DNA of 64,000 nt from Porpolomopsis calyptriformis (Eukaryota; Basidiomycota; Agaricomycetes; Agaricales; Hygrophoraceae): contig OX621172.1 of assembly GCA_951640195.1 (NCBI GenBank), positions 1-64,000 of the forward strand, in the 5' to 3' direction. Under the pieces are notes generated by a model. The model searched no databases. It was not told the origin of the DNA and saw only the letters and a list, made by a program, of their open reading frames with translations. This document shows positions 22,917-33,426 of this stretch, in pieces (the stretch's first letter is position 1; each line of letters opens with the position of its first letter). The position numbers and the translations under genes were made by a program.

Positions 22917-24154
22917 GGGTCAGAGAGATCAAAACGATTTCAAACGGTTACGGCGAGAGGATGGAAATGCTGAGGTTGGGATCGAACGGTAAGGCTTTCA
23001 TTAAAAAATCTGAATATCAGGCCCCTGTGTTGAATAATATGGTTATCAAGATTCGGCACGCAATCTCTCGGATGCAGTAGAGAAGCATGGATGGTGACCC
23101 TTGCCATCCCTCCCGTCTGTAGATTCCACCTTGTTCTCCCTTAGCCAACTTCCTCTTTACCTTCTTCTCAGGGTGGCCCTCGTACCCATTCTCACTCCCG
23201 CACTCTCTTTTCCTACATTTCATCTGCTCACGCACGTCGGATATTCCCTATGAATTGAATTTTCATTATGACCTTTTGTGTTGGTATCCAGATGACCACT
23301 CACCAAGGTGCAAACCATTCACCGCTTCTCCAACATCATCAAGGATGGCAGTCACGCTCCATTACAAAGTGAGAAATAAGTGATTCTGAGTCGTCTGAAG
23401 AAGCACAAAGATGTCTTTCAGCCGTACTTTAATCTTATGTTGCTATACTAGGTGTACCCGAGGCCCTTTACCTCGGCATGTCGTAGATTGACGGCATTTA
23501 AAGTTTTCTTAGCAGGCAAGTATTGCGTTCCATAATACAGGCTATCGATAAGGTTGAAGACATTAGCAAACCTTTGCCAAAATGAGACTGTTGGAAGGAA
23601 GGGAAGGGAAATCAACGAAAAACAGTAACTAAATCACTCAATCACCCCCTCACATCTTTTCAGTGATGAAAATTTCTAGTTACTGAAAAACAATACCACA
23701 GAGTAGGTTTGTAGGTGCGGATCATTAGCAAATTGGAAAACTTACATTTAGCTAAGGCGGCAGCTGACTAGTCTACATTAAATTGACTTCACCATGCCCA
23801 AAGTACATCTAATCATTGCATGATCACCACGAATCAGTGCCAGTTGATCTGTTTATCAGTAAATTTCAGTTACGAATGCTGTAATACAATGAGAAAGTCG
23901 CTACTATTCAAACGAGAAAAAGAGACCTTCGGTGATAAAATTTCATCGATTTTAGTTCCAATGGAGATGACCTCAACATCTCACTTGATTTTATGGTTCA
24001 TCCTTCTTTTATAATTACACTCATGATTGTCCAAACTGCCTCTTTTGAAGTGCGCAGCCAAGCATAAGTTATGCTGGGCTCGATTTGAACACCTACCAAA
24101 TATAGGATTAACAAACATTCACAAGTTCCAAAAGCACTACCGAATCCGAATCCA
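22917..24154. other. Intergenic with dispersed repeat copy 2
   Basis: No supported gene. 23452-23540 is copy 2 of the dispersed repeat first seen at 8489-8578, on the same strand. The rest is AT-rich and unremarkable. Confidence 0.6.
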
Positions 24155-25589
24155 ATGGCAAATCTCGATTTTATTCTCAACGATACCCATAGATGGCAGG
24201 ATGGCATCTCAGAGGTTCAACCAAGCAGCTGGCTGTGTCTATTTGAATTGGAGAATTCAAAGAACTACCTGTTCAAACCGATGGGTTCCGATACAAAGAT
24301 ACGCTGGAAGTATTTTCCATTGGAATTCATTGCCTTTAATATCATCACGAATCAGTCTCGCCACTTTTCCTTGCCATTCATGCTGTGCCAACAGGTTGCG
24401 TTTCTTGATCTTCAATATTGGGCTAGCCTGGTTTCTGGAGATAAATCGATGTCGCGCTATTTAGAGCTGCTAAGGGATGACCTCCTTGAAGAATTCTTCG
24501 CAATGGAACCCCCTTCCAGCTTTAATGAACAACCTTGGAGTACCCGGCCTTGGGCCGTTCGAACGATGCACTCCTTTGGCCACTCGAAGCCTGACCGTGA
24601 CGCTTATCTCACCACATGCAGAGAACAGGGCTGGGAGAGTTATATGCATGGCGACCCATTGGAATATCGTACGTGATGAATCGCTCCCAAAGTCCTGATG
24701 GTTTATACTACGTTCTATAATAGGATGGACAGATATTTTCAACAAATATAAAAAACAAAATACCTGGATGAATTCGGGTCATCATATTATAGACAGCCTT
24801 GCAAGCGCACTGAACAAAGCGAGGGAACATATCTCTGTGGGCCCTTCAAACGTTTTACTCTCTGCAGCCGACCTTCTCGACAAAGGCGACACCTGTTTGG
24901 CACAACAAGCTGGTGTGTGAATGGGATCCATCGCTCTCATGCTACATCAGATATCCTGACTAAACGATCAGCCACAGTCAAGATCCCTGAGTTCGATATA
25001 AGTATCGACCCAACACATGTGGATAAATCACCATTGGATGTCGCATTGGCACATTCTACCTCAAAAGCTGGTACGTGAATGGGATCTATGGGTCTCATGC
25101 CACACCAGATATCAAATATCTAGACTGATGATGATGATCAGCCACAGAGGAGATTTCTTCTTCATTCGCAGGCGAAATCGAACAGAGGCTTAGGGCTCCG
25201 TTGCCAACATGCATCGTGCAGCCAAACAAGTTAGTTCATTCAGCCGCTCGATAACTTAGCATCCTTTGACTACTGTATAGCAGACAATCATCTACACGTG
25301 TGGCCATGGTACGAACCTCGGAACCTCCAAGTAGGCAGGCTACTCAACGTGAATTTATTTATTGCGTATTGATTTATTAACTTATTCTTATTCTTATTTC
25401 TCTCCCACTTCAACAGCACAGGTTGAACGAGGGAAAAACTACAAACAAAACAAGTGGAAGCGGAATAAAAAGAAGAAAATGAAGGCAGCTCTATTACGAG
25501 AGACAGAGGCTGAGTTAGCTGCGCGCAACCCACCCAGCCAACCAATGCGACCCAACCATTCAACCACACGGGTGAACCGAGGGAGATAA
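24155..25589 (+). CDS. Orphan-domain protein, paralogue A (376 aa)
   Basis: Six exons join in phase: 24155-24668, 24724-24912, 24972-25070, 25142-25229, 25281-25348 and 25417-25589 (1,131 nt). The first about 170 residues are a domain shared with the genes at 28602 and 30174, ending in W-A-V-R-x-x-H-S-F-G-H-S, then an E/D-DP-x-x-Y. The intron falls at the same place in all three, and each next exon begins with a W two residues after that Y. I do not recognise the domain. The C-terminal part is unique, with a very basic stretch (KWKRNKKKKMKAALL). Introns 24913-24971 and 25071-25141 are copies of each other, so the 99-nt exon between them arose by internal duplication. Confidence 0.7.
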
Positions 25590-25922
25590 TAGCTTCAAGG
25601 GTGTAGCGTATCTGCTGGGCCAAACACTAACCGCAAGTACAACGTGGGGCTCTATCTCCCTAAGGGATAGGGAGTCCAGAAGCTGCCACCTTTCTGTATA
25701 TGTAAATAAAGCAGATTGTGTTCGGCATATCTACTAGGTTACATGAGGTTGTAATTGGTTTCATCGCAGGCAAGGTAATGTATGTATTCATGTATGTTTT
25801 TTTTTTTTTTTCACGTGAGACATGAGCATCAAAGTCCAACTCAATTGTATCGATTGTAAAACTGTAACAAAGTACAGGCATATGATAGCAGCACATCAAT
25901 AGATAATGAATAGAAACTGTCC
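25590..25922. other. Intergenic
   Basis: Convergent gap between paralogue A and the JmjC gene. Contains a T-run at 25799-25812 followed by CACGTGAG. No gene seen. Confidence 0.6.
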
Positions 25923-28602
25923 CTATGGCGGTGGAAGAAAAAGTTCGGTGGATAAACATTTTTCTTCACTGAGCGCCATCCAATGCTCTCCACTGACGAG
26001 TACTTCTGACTCCATAGCTGTCAGGCTGATTCCTGCCCTTTCTAGTATCGCCTTGATCTGTTTCTGGGCCTCGTTGATTTCTCCTTCTTCCTCCTGAAAA
26101 AGGACATCCCACTCGGTCATCGGAAGGTCTGGCCTTTTCTGCTCACCCGGCAAAAGGTACTCATTCGATTTGAGAATCATTCTGGCCAGCGCCAAGAATG
26201 GCCGTCGATATATTTCTGGAAAGCTAGCTTTTAAACAAAAATGAGGGGATATCATTCATTCACGTGCTCACTTCGACTTTTGGCGACATGTGGAAGCGCT
26301 AAAACCATGCGAGAAAGCAACCTTGAGACGTGGTGATTTGCATTTGTTGAAAAATGACCATGCATATGGTCGAAGTCCCGCGATTGTTCAGTGAGGTGAA
26401 GCGTCTCATAGGTATAAAAGTGACCTCCCGAACAATAGCTTGGCGTGGGGGTGTATACGGCATGCCAAATGCCAGGAGGCATAATTCTGACACATAGAAT
26501 CAATATATGAGCATGAGTAATCAATTTTTAGAGCGTTAATAATATAAAAACTTACAGAATCTCCCCTGCAGAAAGAAACGTCGTGAAAATCTGAGCATGT
26601 TGATTCAGTTGGTGTAGTTGACTGAAGCAAATATCCTTGTGCAGGCTGCGCAACTTGTTCCGGGAGTTGTGACTTTTTGTGTATCTAGGTCGAATAATGG
26701 CCCAAATTTTTATCCCGGCGTGCGCATAGATCCAGGTACACAAGCCGTTAGCATCCTTGTGGGGGAATGTTACGAAGCCAGCATGCGTCAGCAGGTTCCA
26801 CTGCATCATTTGCCAGGTGCACATCCGAATAACCTGTGGCCCTGGAAGGACTAGTTCTTGTCGAGTATTCGGCATCTTGTGATGCTTCGACTTGTCCTTT
26901 GGAGGGTGCTTCCAAAACTTCGCGAATGATTCATGTTTTGTGAGCTGGAATGCGAGTGCTTCGTCACTTATTCGACTGTTAAGGTTACTTGTTGAAATAA
27001 GCCAATGTACAAGCTCTCAGCACTCTTACCATATAATAGAGGGGGCGGCATTTCTCAGTGAAGGGGCATCCAGGATATTTCCACAGATGTCTACATCCTC
27101 AGATGCCTCGATAAACTCCCCCAGGGAAGAGTGGCTGTGGATGATGCCATCTGACTCCTTCTTGGACCTACCGACTGCACGCAATCTTGCGTCTATACAG
27201 TATTAAACCACAGTAATCGTAGAGATGGATTTTACGTACCATGCCACTGAACTGGCTGGCTTAATGGACCCCTTGCTGCCTCGATCTCCTCCTTACAAAA
27301 CGTCTCCGGACCTTCAAGATGTTGACCCTGTAATATAATGCATCGCTGATTAGCGAGATGGAGTCGCACGGCTTCATCGATGGCATGAAGTGGTTGGGAA
27401 GGTTCTCTTGGTGGGATAACGACATAGTTAGTTTCATCCAAGTCCCAGTTGTTTATCGAATGGGTTGCAGATGAACCATCAGGTGATTTGGCAAGCACCT
27501 CAACTAATTTAGCGTCCTTAACAAAGCTTCAGTTAGCTGATCAAGAACGAGCACAAAATGATGGACGGACTGCATTTTGATGGCCCGGAACGTGAACCCA
27601 TGGAAGTACGGTTTGCGACCCATTGGCCCATTGAATCGAGGATGCGTCCTGGGGAAAGTTCACTCCCCTCAACGAAGTAAAGTAGTCGTGCTTATTCTGG
27701 GTGAGGGGTGCTGATGTTATGCGTTATCTTCTTCTTCATAAGGATGATGCGATGCGAATAACTTCACATACCAGATATCGTAGCTGGTTGATGTTTTTTT
27801 CGACTCGTGGGTTCTTCATCATCGGACAAAGATCGTTTTTGGGGAAGACTAGCGGCGCTCACTCCTTGGCCCAGTTCATTGGGATGGTTGATGAATCCGA
27901 TCGCAATAAGATATTGCAGCGAGTCAGATTTCTCTTGAGCGGCATCGCTTGAAGTGCCAGCCGTCGCTGGAGAGTCTGACCAAGTGTCGGTCGCAAGCAT
28001 CTCGTTCCCAAATGACACGACCCTGGATATGTGACTCTTCCAATCTTCAGTGAGCGATTTAATATCAGCTGTTGCACCCAATATTGATAAGATTACTCAC
28101 CATATTGAGTCGGATCGTCATCTTCATAAGGCAGACGGTTCTCGTTTTTGCAACGATCGGCATAGAGTTGGCGACCTGTTTGAGAGTGTCCAAATGAATG
28201 GTAGACTCTGACGGCCCATTGCTTCACCGTCTTCAATCGCAATGATGCTTGAGTGAGCAGTTTACGATCCTCAAACCACAACTCATGCTGCACGGCCAAA
28301 CAGAGGTTCTGGAGGTACTGTTTGATTCGTCCTGCATGTCGTACCTGGTTCTCTGCTTCAAGGCAGCTGTGGCGATGACTCAGGTCAAGGAAAGCAAGGA
28401 TAGAGCGGTAATGGATGTGTATTTCGCGAGATCGCAGTGAGTTGTTGTGGTAGAAAAAGAGCTTGAATGTTGTTTGGGTTGATAATTCTGAGAAGCGCCA
28501 GAAATTGGACGGTTTATTCAAGAGGGTGGATGTCTTGGCTGGCCATAAAGCCTCATCATCAAATAGCTCTCCTTCTTTGTTGGCTATCGGTTGGGTGGCC
28601 AT
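25923..28602 (-). CDS. JmjC-domain protein with the orphan N-terminal domain (paralogue B)
   Basis: Multi-exon. The first exon, 28602-28101, is the orphan domain (WAVRVYHSFGHS, DDDPTQY). A 56-nt intron leads to 28044 onward. Later exons give a JmjC-type fold: NYVVIPPREPSQPLHAI, SLGEFIEASEDVDICGN, then TWQMMQWNLLTHAGF. The iron ligands are seen in FPHKDANG (H-x-D) and the distal histidine in PPGIWHAVYTP, with GGHFYTYETLHLTEQSR after it. The C-terminal helical part ends at 25923. JmjC enzymes are 2-oxoglutarate/Fe(II) oxygenases, many demethylating histone lysines; the substrate here is unknown. Exact boundaries of the middle introns (27.2-27.8 kb) are tentative. Confidence 0.78.
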
Positions 28603-29428
28603 GATAATGAACGTATGTGTGGGGGTCACGTGGGTATTTATTCGATTAAAGAGTTTGAAAGCTACAAAGACGATATGATTCTATCCAGGACTTGGATTAG
28701 ATCATGTGCTATAAATGAATGCCGTATTCTCAAGTTTGAGGGTGACAAAGAAGCCCTGACATTTTCTTTGCCATTTGATTCATTCCACTACTCCTTCATC
28801 TGGTTGAAGGAGTTATAAATATTACGGTGAAAACCATCATCCTCATTATAATTTATTGAAGTGAAGGATACAGATTGTGGAGGTGTGAGGTATACCGCTG
28901 AGGAAAGGTGGCTACAATGATCTGTAAGTCCCATGGTAACTTGCAGCTGCTGTTCGCATGTAAAAAAACAAAAAACATCAAGAAACTTTCATTATCATCT
29001 TCGTCTTCATCTTCGTCTTCATCTTCCTTTCGAATCGTGGAGGAATGGTAACACTGTTATCGGAGAATTGAGGCTGCCCCCCCTCTATCTCAGCTTGGAT
29101 CTTGGATCAGTATCAGCTTGGTAAATTCATCTGAATGAAATGCACCATGGGATCCCACTGGCTGATCATTATCAGCTGAAAGATTCATTGCTAGCTGTGA
29201 AATACTAAATGATCACAATGAGTGAATGTGAACCATGTGTGTCTTACAGACCTACCCAAGATCAGCCTCATGGGTAGGTGATGATGTATTTACACCGTAT
29301 CCATGGGAATCTGGGTTGATATTCTTCTCCTGAACATCGTTAGCCCACTGTTGGGCTGTATTTTCATTGATGCCAGTAGCAAAGAGAAGCATATAGCATT
29401 AGAGCATCCCTAAGCCAAGATGTTGATT
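28603..29428. other. Intergenic
   Basis: Contains a short TCTTCA/TCATCT simple repeat (about 28985-29025). No gene is supported on either strand. Confidence 0.6.
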
Positions 29429-30174
29429 TCATTTACTCTCACCGTTAACTCCAAGGAACAAAGCAAGCGCACAGGTCACAGAGTGCCCTCTGTCAAACCG
29501 GGGAGGTTTCGTGTGTGATTCTAGCTGCTGGAGACATAGCTGGAACCCCCTGCTTAGCCAGTTTGTATGGGTTTCGAATAAAGTATGCCATTCTATGTAG
29601 TTTGAATTGGAAAGCATGATGAGATAAGGGAAGCTTGTGTATGCAGAAGCTGCCTCTTACGGTATAAGGTTGGGTCTTCATGGGTGTATGGAGTCCACCC
29701 ATTTGCCTTGCATTTCTGAAGGTACTCCCGTCTGCCGAAGAAAGAGTGGCCAAAAAAGTGATTCATTCTAACTGCCCACGGTATTGTCGTTTTAGGTTGG
29801 AAGCTAGAGCCAAAGCTGCCATGGTTTTGTGATAACTCAACCCAGAGATCAGACCTGAGCCTTTCCAGGTAACGTGTGATACGATTTGCACTGGGATGAG
29901 GGTTAGCAACATTCGCCCAGTATTCAAGGTCAAGAAGAGCGATCTGAAGTGTGGTCGATAGAGGGAGAGTGTAGTGTCGATGTTTGTTTCTGCTTTTGCA
30001 AAAAGCATGTAAAATGATCTGCTTTTGCTGGTTCAATTTGAGGGTCAAGTCAGGTTGTGTGAAAGGGTGGCTGATTTCCTCAAAGAGCCAGATGGTGTCG
30101 CTTGGTGGAACAGGAGAGCGATCGTTCGACCACCGATTATTATCCGCATCCAAGCATCGAGAAGAACACATCAT
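29429..30174 (-). CDS. Orphan-domain protein, paralogue C (about 225 aa)
   Basis: Exons 30174-29661 and 29592-29429 join in phase. The protein carries the same domain as paralogues A and B: NNRWSND.SPVPPSDTIWLF near the start, LQIALLDLEYWANV, then PWAVRMNHFFGHS and YTHEDPTLY. The second exon begins QWHTLFETHTNWL, matching the Y-x-W junction of the other two. It stops soon after, so this copy is essentially the domain alone plus about 55 residues. The start is uncertain: the frame is open to 30240, and 30174 is the first ATG that fits the paralogues. Confidence 0.65.
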
Positions 30175-30240
30175 TTGGTTCCAAGGGTAGTTACATTTGG
30201 GGGTGGGTGGATAACTGCATGAAAACAAGATAATCAGCAT

Positions 30241-30708
30241 AAAATTTATCTAGATGTGGTGAAAAAATAAGCATTCATTCAATCGCATGCGTATAGCCAT
30301 TGTGGTGCTGGAAGTAGTTTCGTGTGTGAGTCACAGCTCTTGATCACTACTTAGGCTCCTCACACATCACTTCATAGCACATCACTTCATAAGTACATAA
30401 CAGCTAGTTGATATTCACGCATACACAGACAAGATAGCTGGGAGTTAATCAATACAGTATCAAAGCAACTTGATATGTTATGCGTGACATCACATTTGCA
30501 TACCAAAATGGGATGGGAGTGGCGCATGTGAACTTGCTAATTTACACCTGCACACAGCTCAACATGTCTACACAGGTTTAGCACAAATCGTATGTAGTAG
30601 ACTTATATAGTAACTAGCTTGGAATGCAGCAATACAAGTTGATTAATATTTGTGGAAAGTTTGATGCGACATGCATGCAGCGTAATAGATGCTAATTCAG
30701 TAATTTTA
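30241..30708. other. Intergenic
   Basis: AT-rich gap between paralogue C (its 5' side) and the sirtuin 3' end. Contains a short repeat of CACATCACTTCATA (30362-30391). No gene seen. Confidence 0.6.
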
Positions 30709-31859
30709 TCAAGACCATAACCTCCATGATGGTCTGTAGTTAAGCTTTCTGTCTCCATAGAGAACCTGAACCTGAGTGTGGTTGCTTTCGAGCATTTCAC
30801 CTGACGCAATCATCTCCTCCATCCTTTTCAATGCCAACCGTGCAAACTCTTCACAGTCCATGTCTATCCAAGCGTCGAATATACCAGCCCACGTAGCTGT
30901 GTTTGTAAAGGTATTATTGAGATATATAACTTGAGGCGATGCTTGTAAACTGGATTTGGGGGAATTTTTTGCTAAGATTCTAGCGGACTGCTTGATAAAG
31001 TCAGTAGTACCCTTCACTTTCAAGCTAGTGCCAACCACAAGGAGAAGATCTAGTTGGCGACTGGGGGTGGTAGTTAACCCAAGATCATTTTGCTGCACGT
31101 TTGCTATTTCTTCTCCTCGAGGATGTGGTTCTCCGTAAAGAATGATATTGGGTCGGAGTCGAGGCACAGTCGTTCTGCGTTTGCCCTGCTCTACCCTCTT
31201 TTCCATATTGATTTGACATTCAGTGCATTCTGGTAGTTGGCCCTCTTTCAAAGAGGGGTAGTATGGTTCGAGGATAAAAATGGAGGAGCAGCCAGGGCAT
31301 CGTAGTTCCTCTAGGGATCCATGCAATGGAATGCATCGGGCTGGTCCATCACTGGGGTGAATTTCTGAGGACATATGTAACCCAGCCTTGAGCTCCAAAC
31401 CATCGATATTTTGAGTGTAAACACGGAGTAACACTCCTTGGAGGTCTAGAGCACGAAGGAAATGGTGGAAGGCAGTGGGTTGTGCGATCGCCGCTTTCTC
31501 AGCAAGGGTGGCAATGAGCTGACAATGCAGTGATTGTTGCTTTTGGGTCTAGAACATTAACTTGGTCAACTAATCCTCACTTGAACATATATTTCTCACT
31601 ACGAGGGATGAGCTAGTAAGCAGATCAGTCAGGTTGACTCCGGTAAATCCAGATAGTGCGTTGCCAGTATATAAGCCGTCTGGTCCTCTAAAACATGGAA
31701 TACCTGCAGCCACGGATATTCCTGCTCCTAGAGAGTAGGTAAGTATTTGAATGAAACATGATGATGGGTCGATTTACCACAGAGCACGACGATTCTCTTT
31801 GCTTTCAGTATTCCATCCATTAGATCTGTTGCACTTTGTTTTATAGTGGAGGGGAACAT
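30709..31859 (-). CDS. Sirtuin (NAD-dependent protein deacylase), 348 aa
   Basis: Exons 31859-31778, 31727-31603 and 31548-30709 join in phase (introns 50 and 54 nt). All Sir2 landmarks are present: LCGAGISVAAGIPCFRG (NAD-binding GAGxS), YTQNIDGLE (about residues 113-121), the catalytic histidine in PLHGS (about 145), two zinc CxxC pairs (CPGC about 153-156 and CTEC about 177-180), NIILYGEPHP and VVGTSLKVKG. It would remove acyl groups from lysines using NAD+. The histidine, GAGxS and zinc ligands suggest an active enzyme. The N-terminus is short. The gene starts 72 bp after the stop of the BAH-PHD gene on the same strand. Confidence 0.92.
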
Positions 31860-31931
31860 AATAGCTGAGTTTTTAGCAGTAACACGGTGAAGGATAGTAG
31901 GTATTAGATAAGCTAGAAGAATGGTAAGGTA

Positions 31932-33297
31932 TCAAATAAGCAAATCTGAGCTACACCGAGGGCAAGTATAGTATGTTTGGTCTGTAACGACTAATGGCTC
32001 ATAAGAGTCTGTGTTATCTATGCCGAATTCTGCCTCAAGCCAGTTTTCCCAGTCAGTGTCTATCATATTTAACCGAGACTCCTCAATGAGGTGAGCAGCT
32101 ATCCATCCAGAGGCTTGGACGACACTGCGTTCCTGTGAAGAAAGCAACTTTCTAGCCTTGTTCACGATCCTAATATTTCCGGCTGTAAAATAAGTGAGAC
32201 CTCCCCTAGCTGTGGGTTGGAAAGCAACTTGAAGTATAATTTTTGGGGTGTCGGCAAACTTCTCTATAGCATAGAGATTGTTAAGATACTGCTGCTGGGT
32301 AATGTTGGCAGGGGTTCCTAGGCAAGTAAGATGGGACCATCTTTTGCAGGACCAGCAGTAGCGTTGTTCCTCTGTATCGGGGGACCAAAGTGAATAACAG
32401 TGAGTTGCGCCACATATTTCTGGCTCGCCCTACCACCCAATAGATTACTACAGGGTATATGTTTAGTTCAATGAATGCACCTTCAATGCCTGCCTATGCC
32501 CATCCCAGAAGTATCTAATAGAAATTTTAGTATAATAGATGGGTTGGTATTATCGTCAAGCTTACCGCATGTAATACGCGGTTACTGGAGGTTGATCTTC
32601 AATCTGATTTTTAATAATAACAATGTCGATTGTATCTACAGTTTAATTTTCAGTTCAGTTCAGTTCATTCTTTTATATCTGCTTCTCGATATAATAACCC
32701 TCACCTTCCAAGGCTTGCGCATCAATGATATCTGTAGAATCAGAGCCACACAGCTCTTGCTTTCCAAATGTGTTTATATACCTGTCAAGAGTAAGAAGAA
32801 CATAGAGTGACAGGAGAAGGAGTAGGTTTTGAGATGCAACCTTTTAGTATCAGCCTTAACATCACTTCTCTCCAACAACTGCTTGGCTGTATACATCCAT
32901 GAAACCTTAGCAAGATACTTGTTCTAAAGCACATTGTCAACATTGGGTAGGGTAGCTTGAGCAGGTGTATCACCTTAGTAGTTTTTCTTATTTGTAGGAT
33001 CAAACCTTTCCAGTAGTCGTCCATTATAATATTATTTTCTTCCTTTGCATGGAGGCCAAGGTGACGGATGAGGCAGCTGTGTTTGAGGGAAATAATCAAA
33101 TGACTACTATTCAAGCATTATCGATAAACACTTACAAGTCATTCTTAACGAATTTGCAAGGAGAGCCTATAAAGTTTTGATTCGGAACAAATAGAACAAG
33201 GCATAGGTGATATCTCACCATCATTTGGATTAGGAACCTCGAGGTATTCTACGACTTTTGCAGATTTCCATTGTTTTTCCTCGGTTGTAGGTGCCAT
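31932..33297 (-). CDS. BAH-domain protein with PHD-like zinc finger
   Basis: Eight or so exons from ATG 33297 can be joined in phase with canonical introns. A lysine-rich start is followed by a BAH-like core: YWKGLILQIRK, NKYLAKVSWMYTAKQLLER, then DIVIIKNQIEDQPPVTAYYM and RYFWDGHRQALK. Next is a cysteine cluster (ICGATHCYSLWSP, RYCWSCKRWSHLTCL) that fits a PHD/zinc-binding fold. A helical C-terminal domain ends with CPRCSSDLLI. BAH modules read nucleosomes or methylated histones, and PHD fingers read histone tails; mushrooms have many such BAH-PHD genes. Only 129 bp separate its start from the divergent giant gene, so they probably share a promoter. Confidence 0.8.
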
Positions 33298-33426
33298 AAT
33301 AATAAATCTACGGACCAATGTTGATTATTCGTATTATATTCCCACAGCTATATATATGTCACGTGAATGTAGATACACTTTGTCTCGACTATTGTACAAA
33401 CATAGCTCTCGATCTTAACCTCCAAT
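33298..33426. promoter_or_regulatory. Compact divergent promoter
   Basis: 129 bp between the BAH-PHD start (minus) and the giant-gene start (plus). AT-rich, with CTATATATATG at 33349-33359. Coregulation of the two genes is inferred from spacing only. Confidence 0.5.

Noticed and set aside
25798..25815. T-run next to CACGTGAG as a third LINE insertion
   Set aside because: The order of T-run and CACGTG is opposite to the two real insertions, and no element body or target duplication follows.
27701..28081. Alternative 32-nt intron (28069-28100) in the JmjC gene
   Set aside because: In phase but very short; the 56-nt intron 28045-28100 reproduces the Y-x-W junction of the two paralogues.
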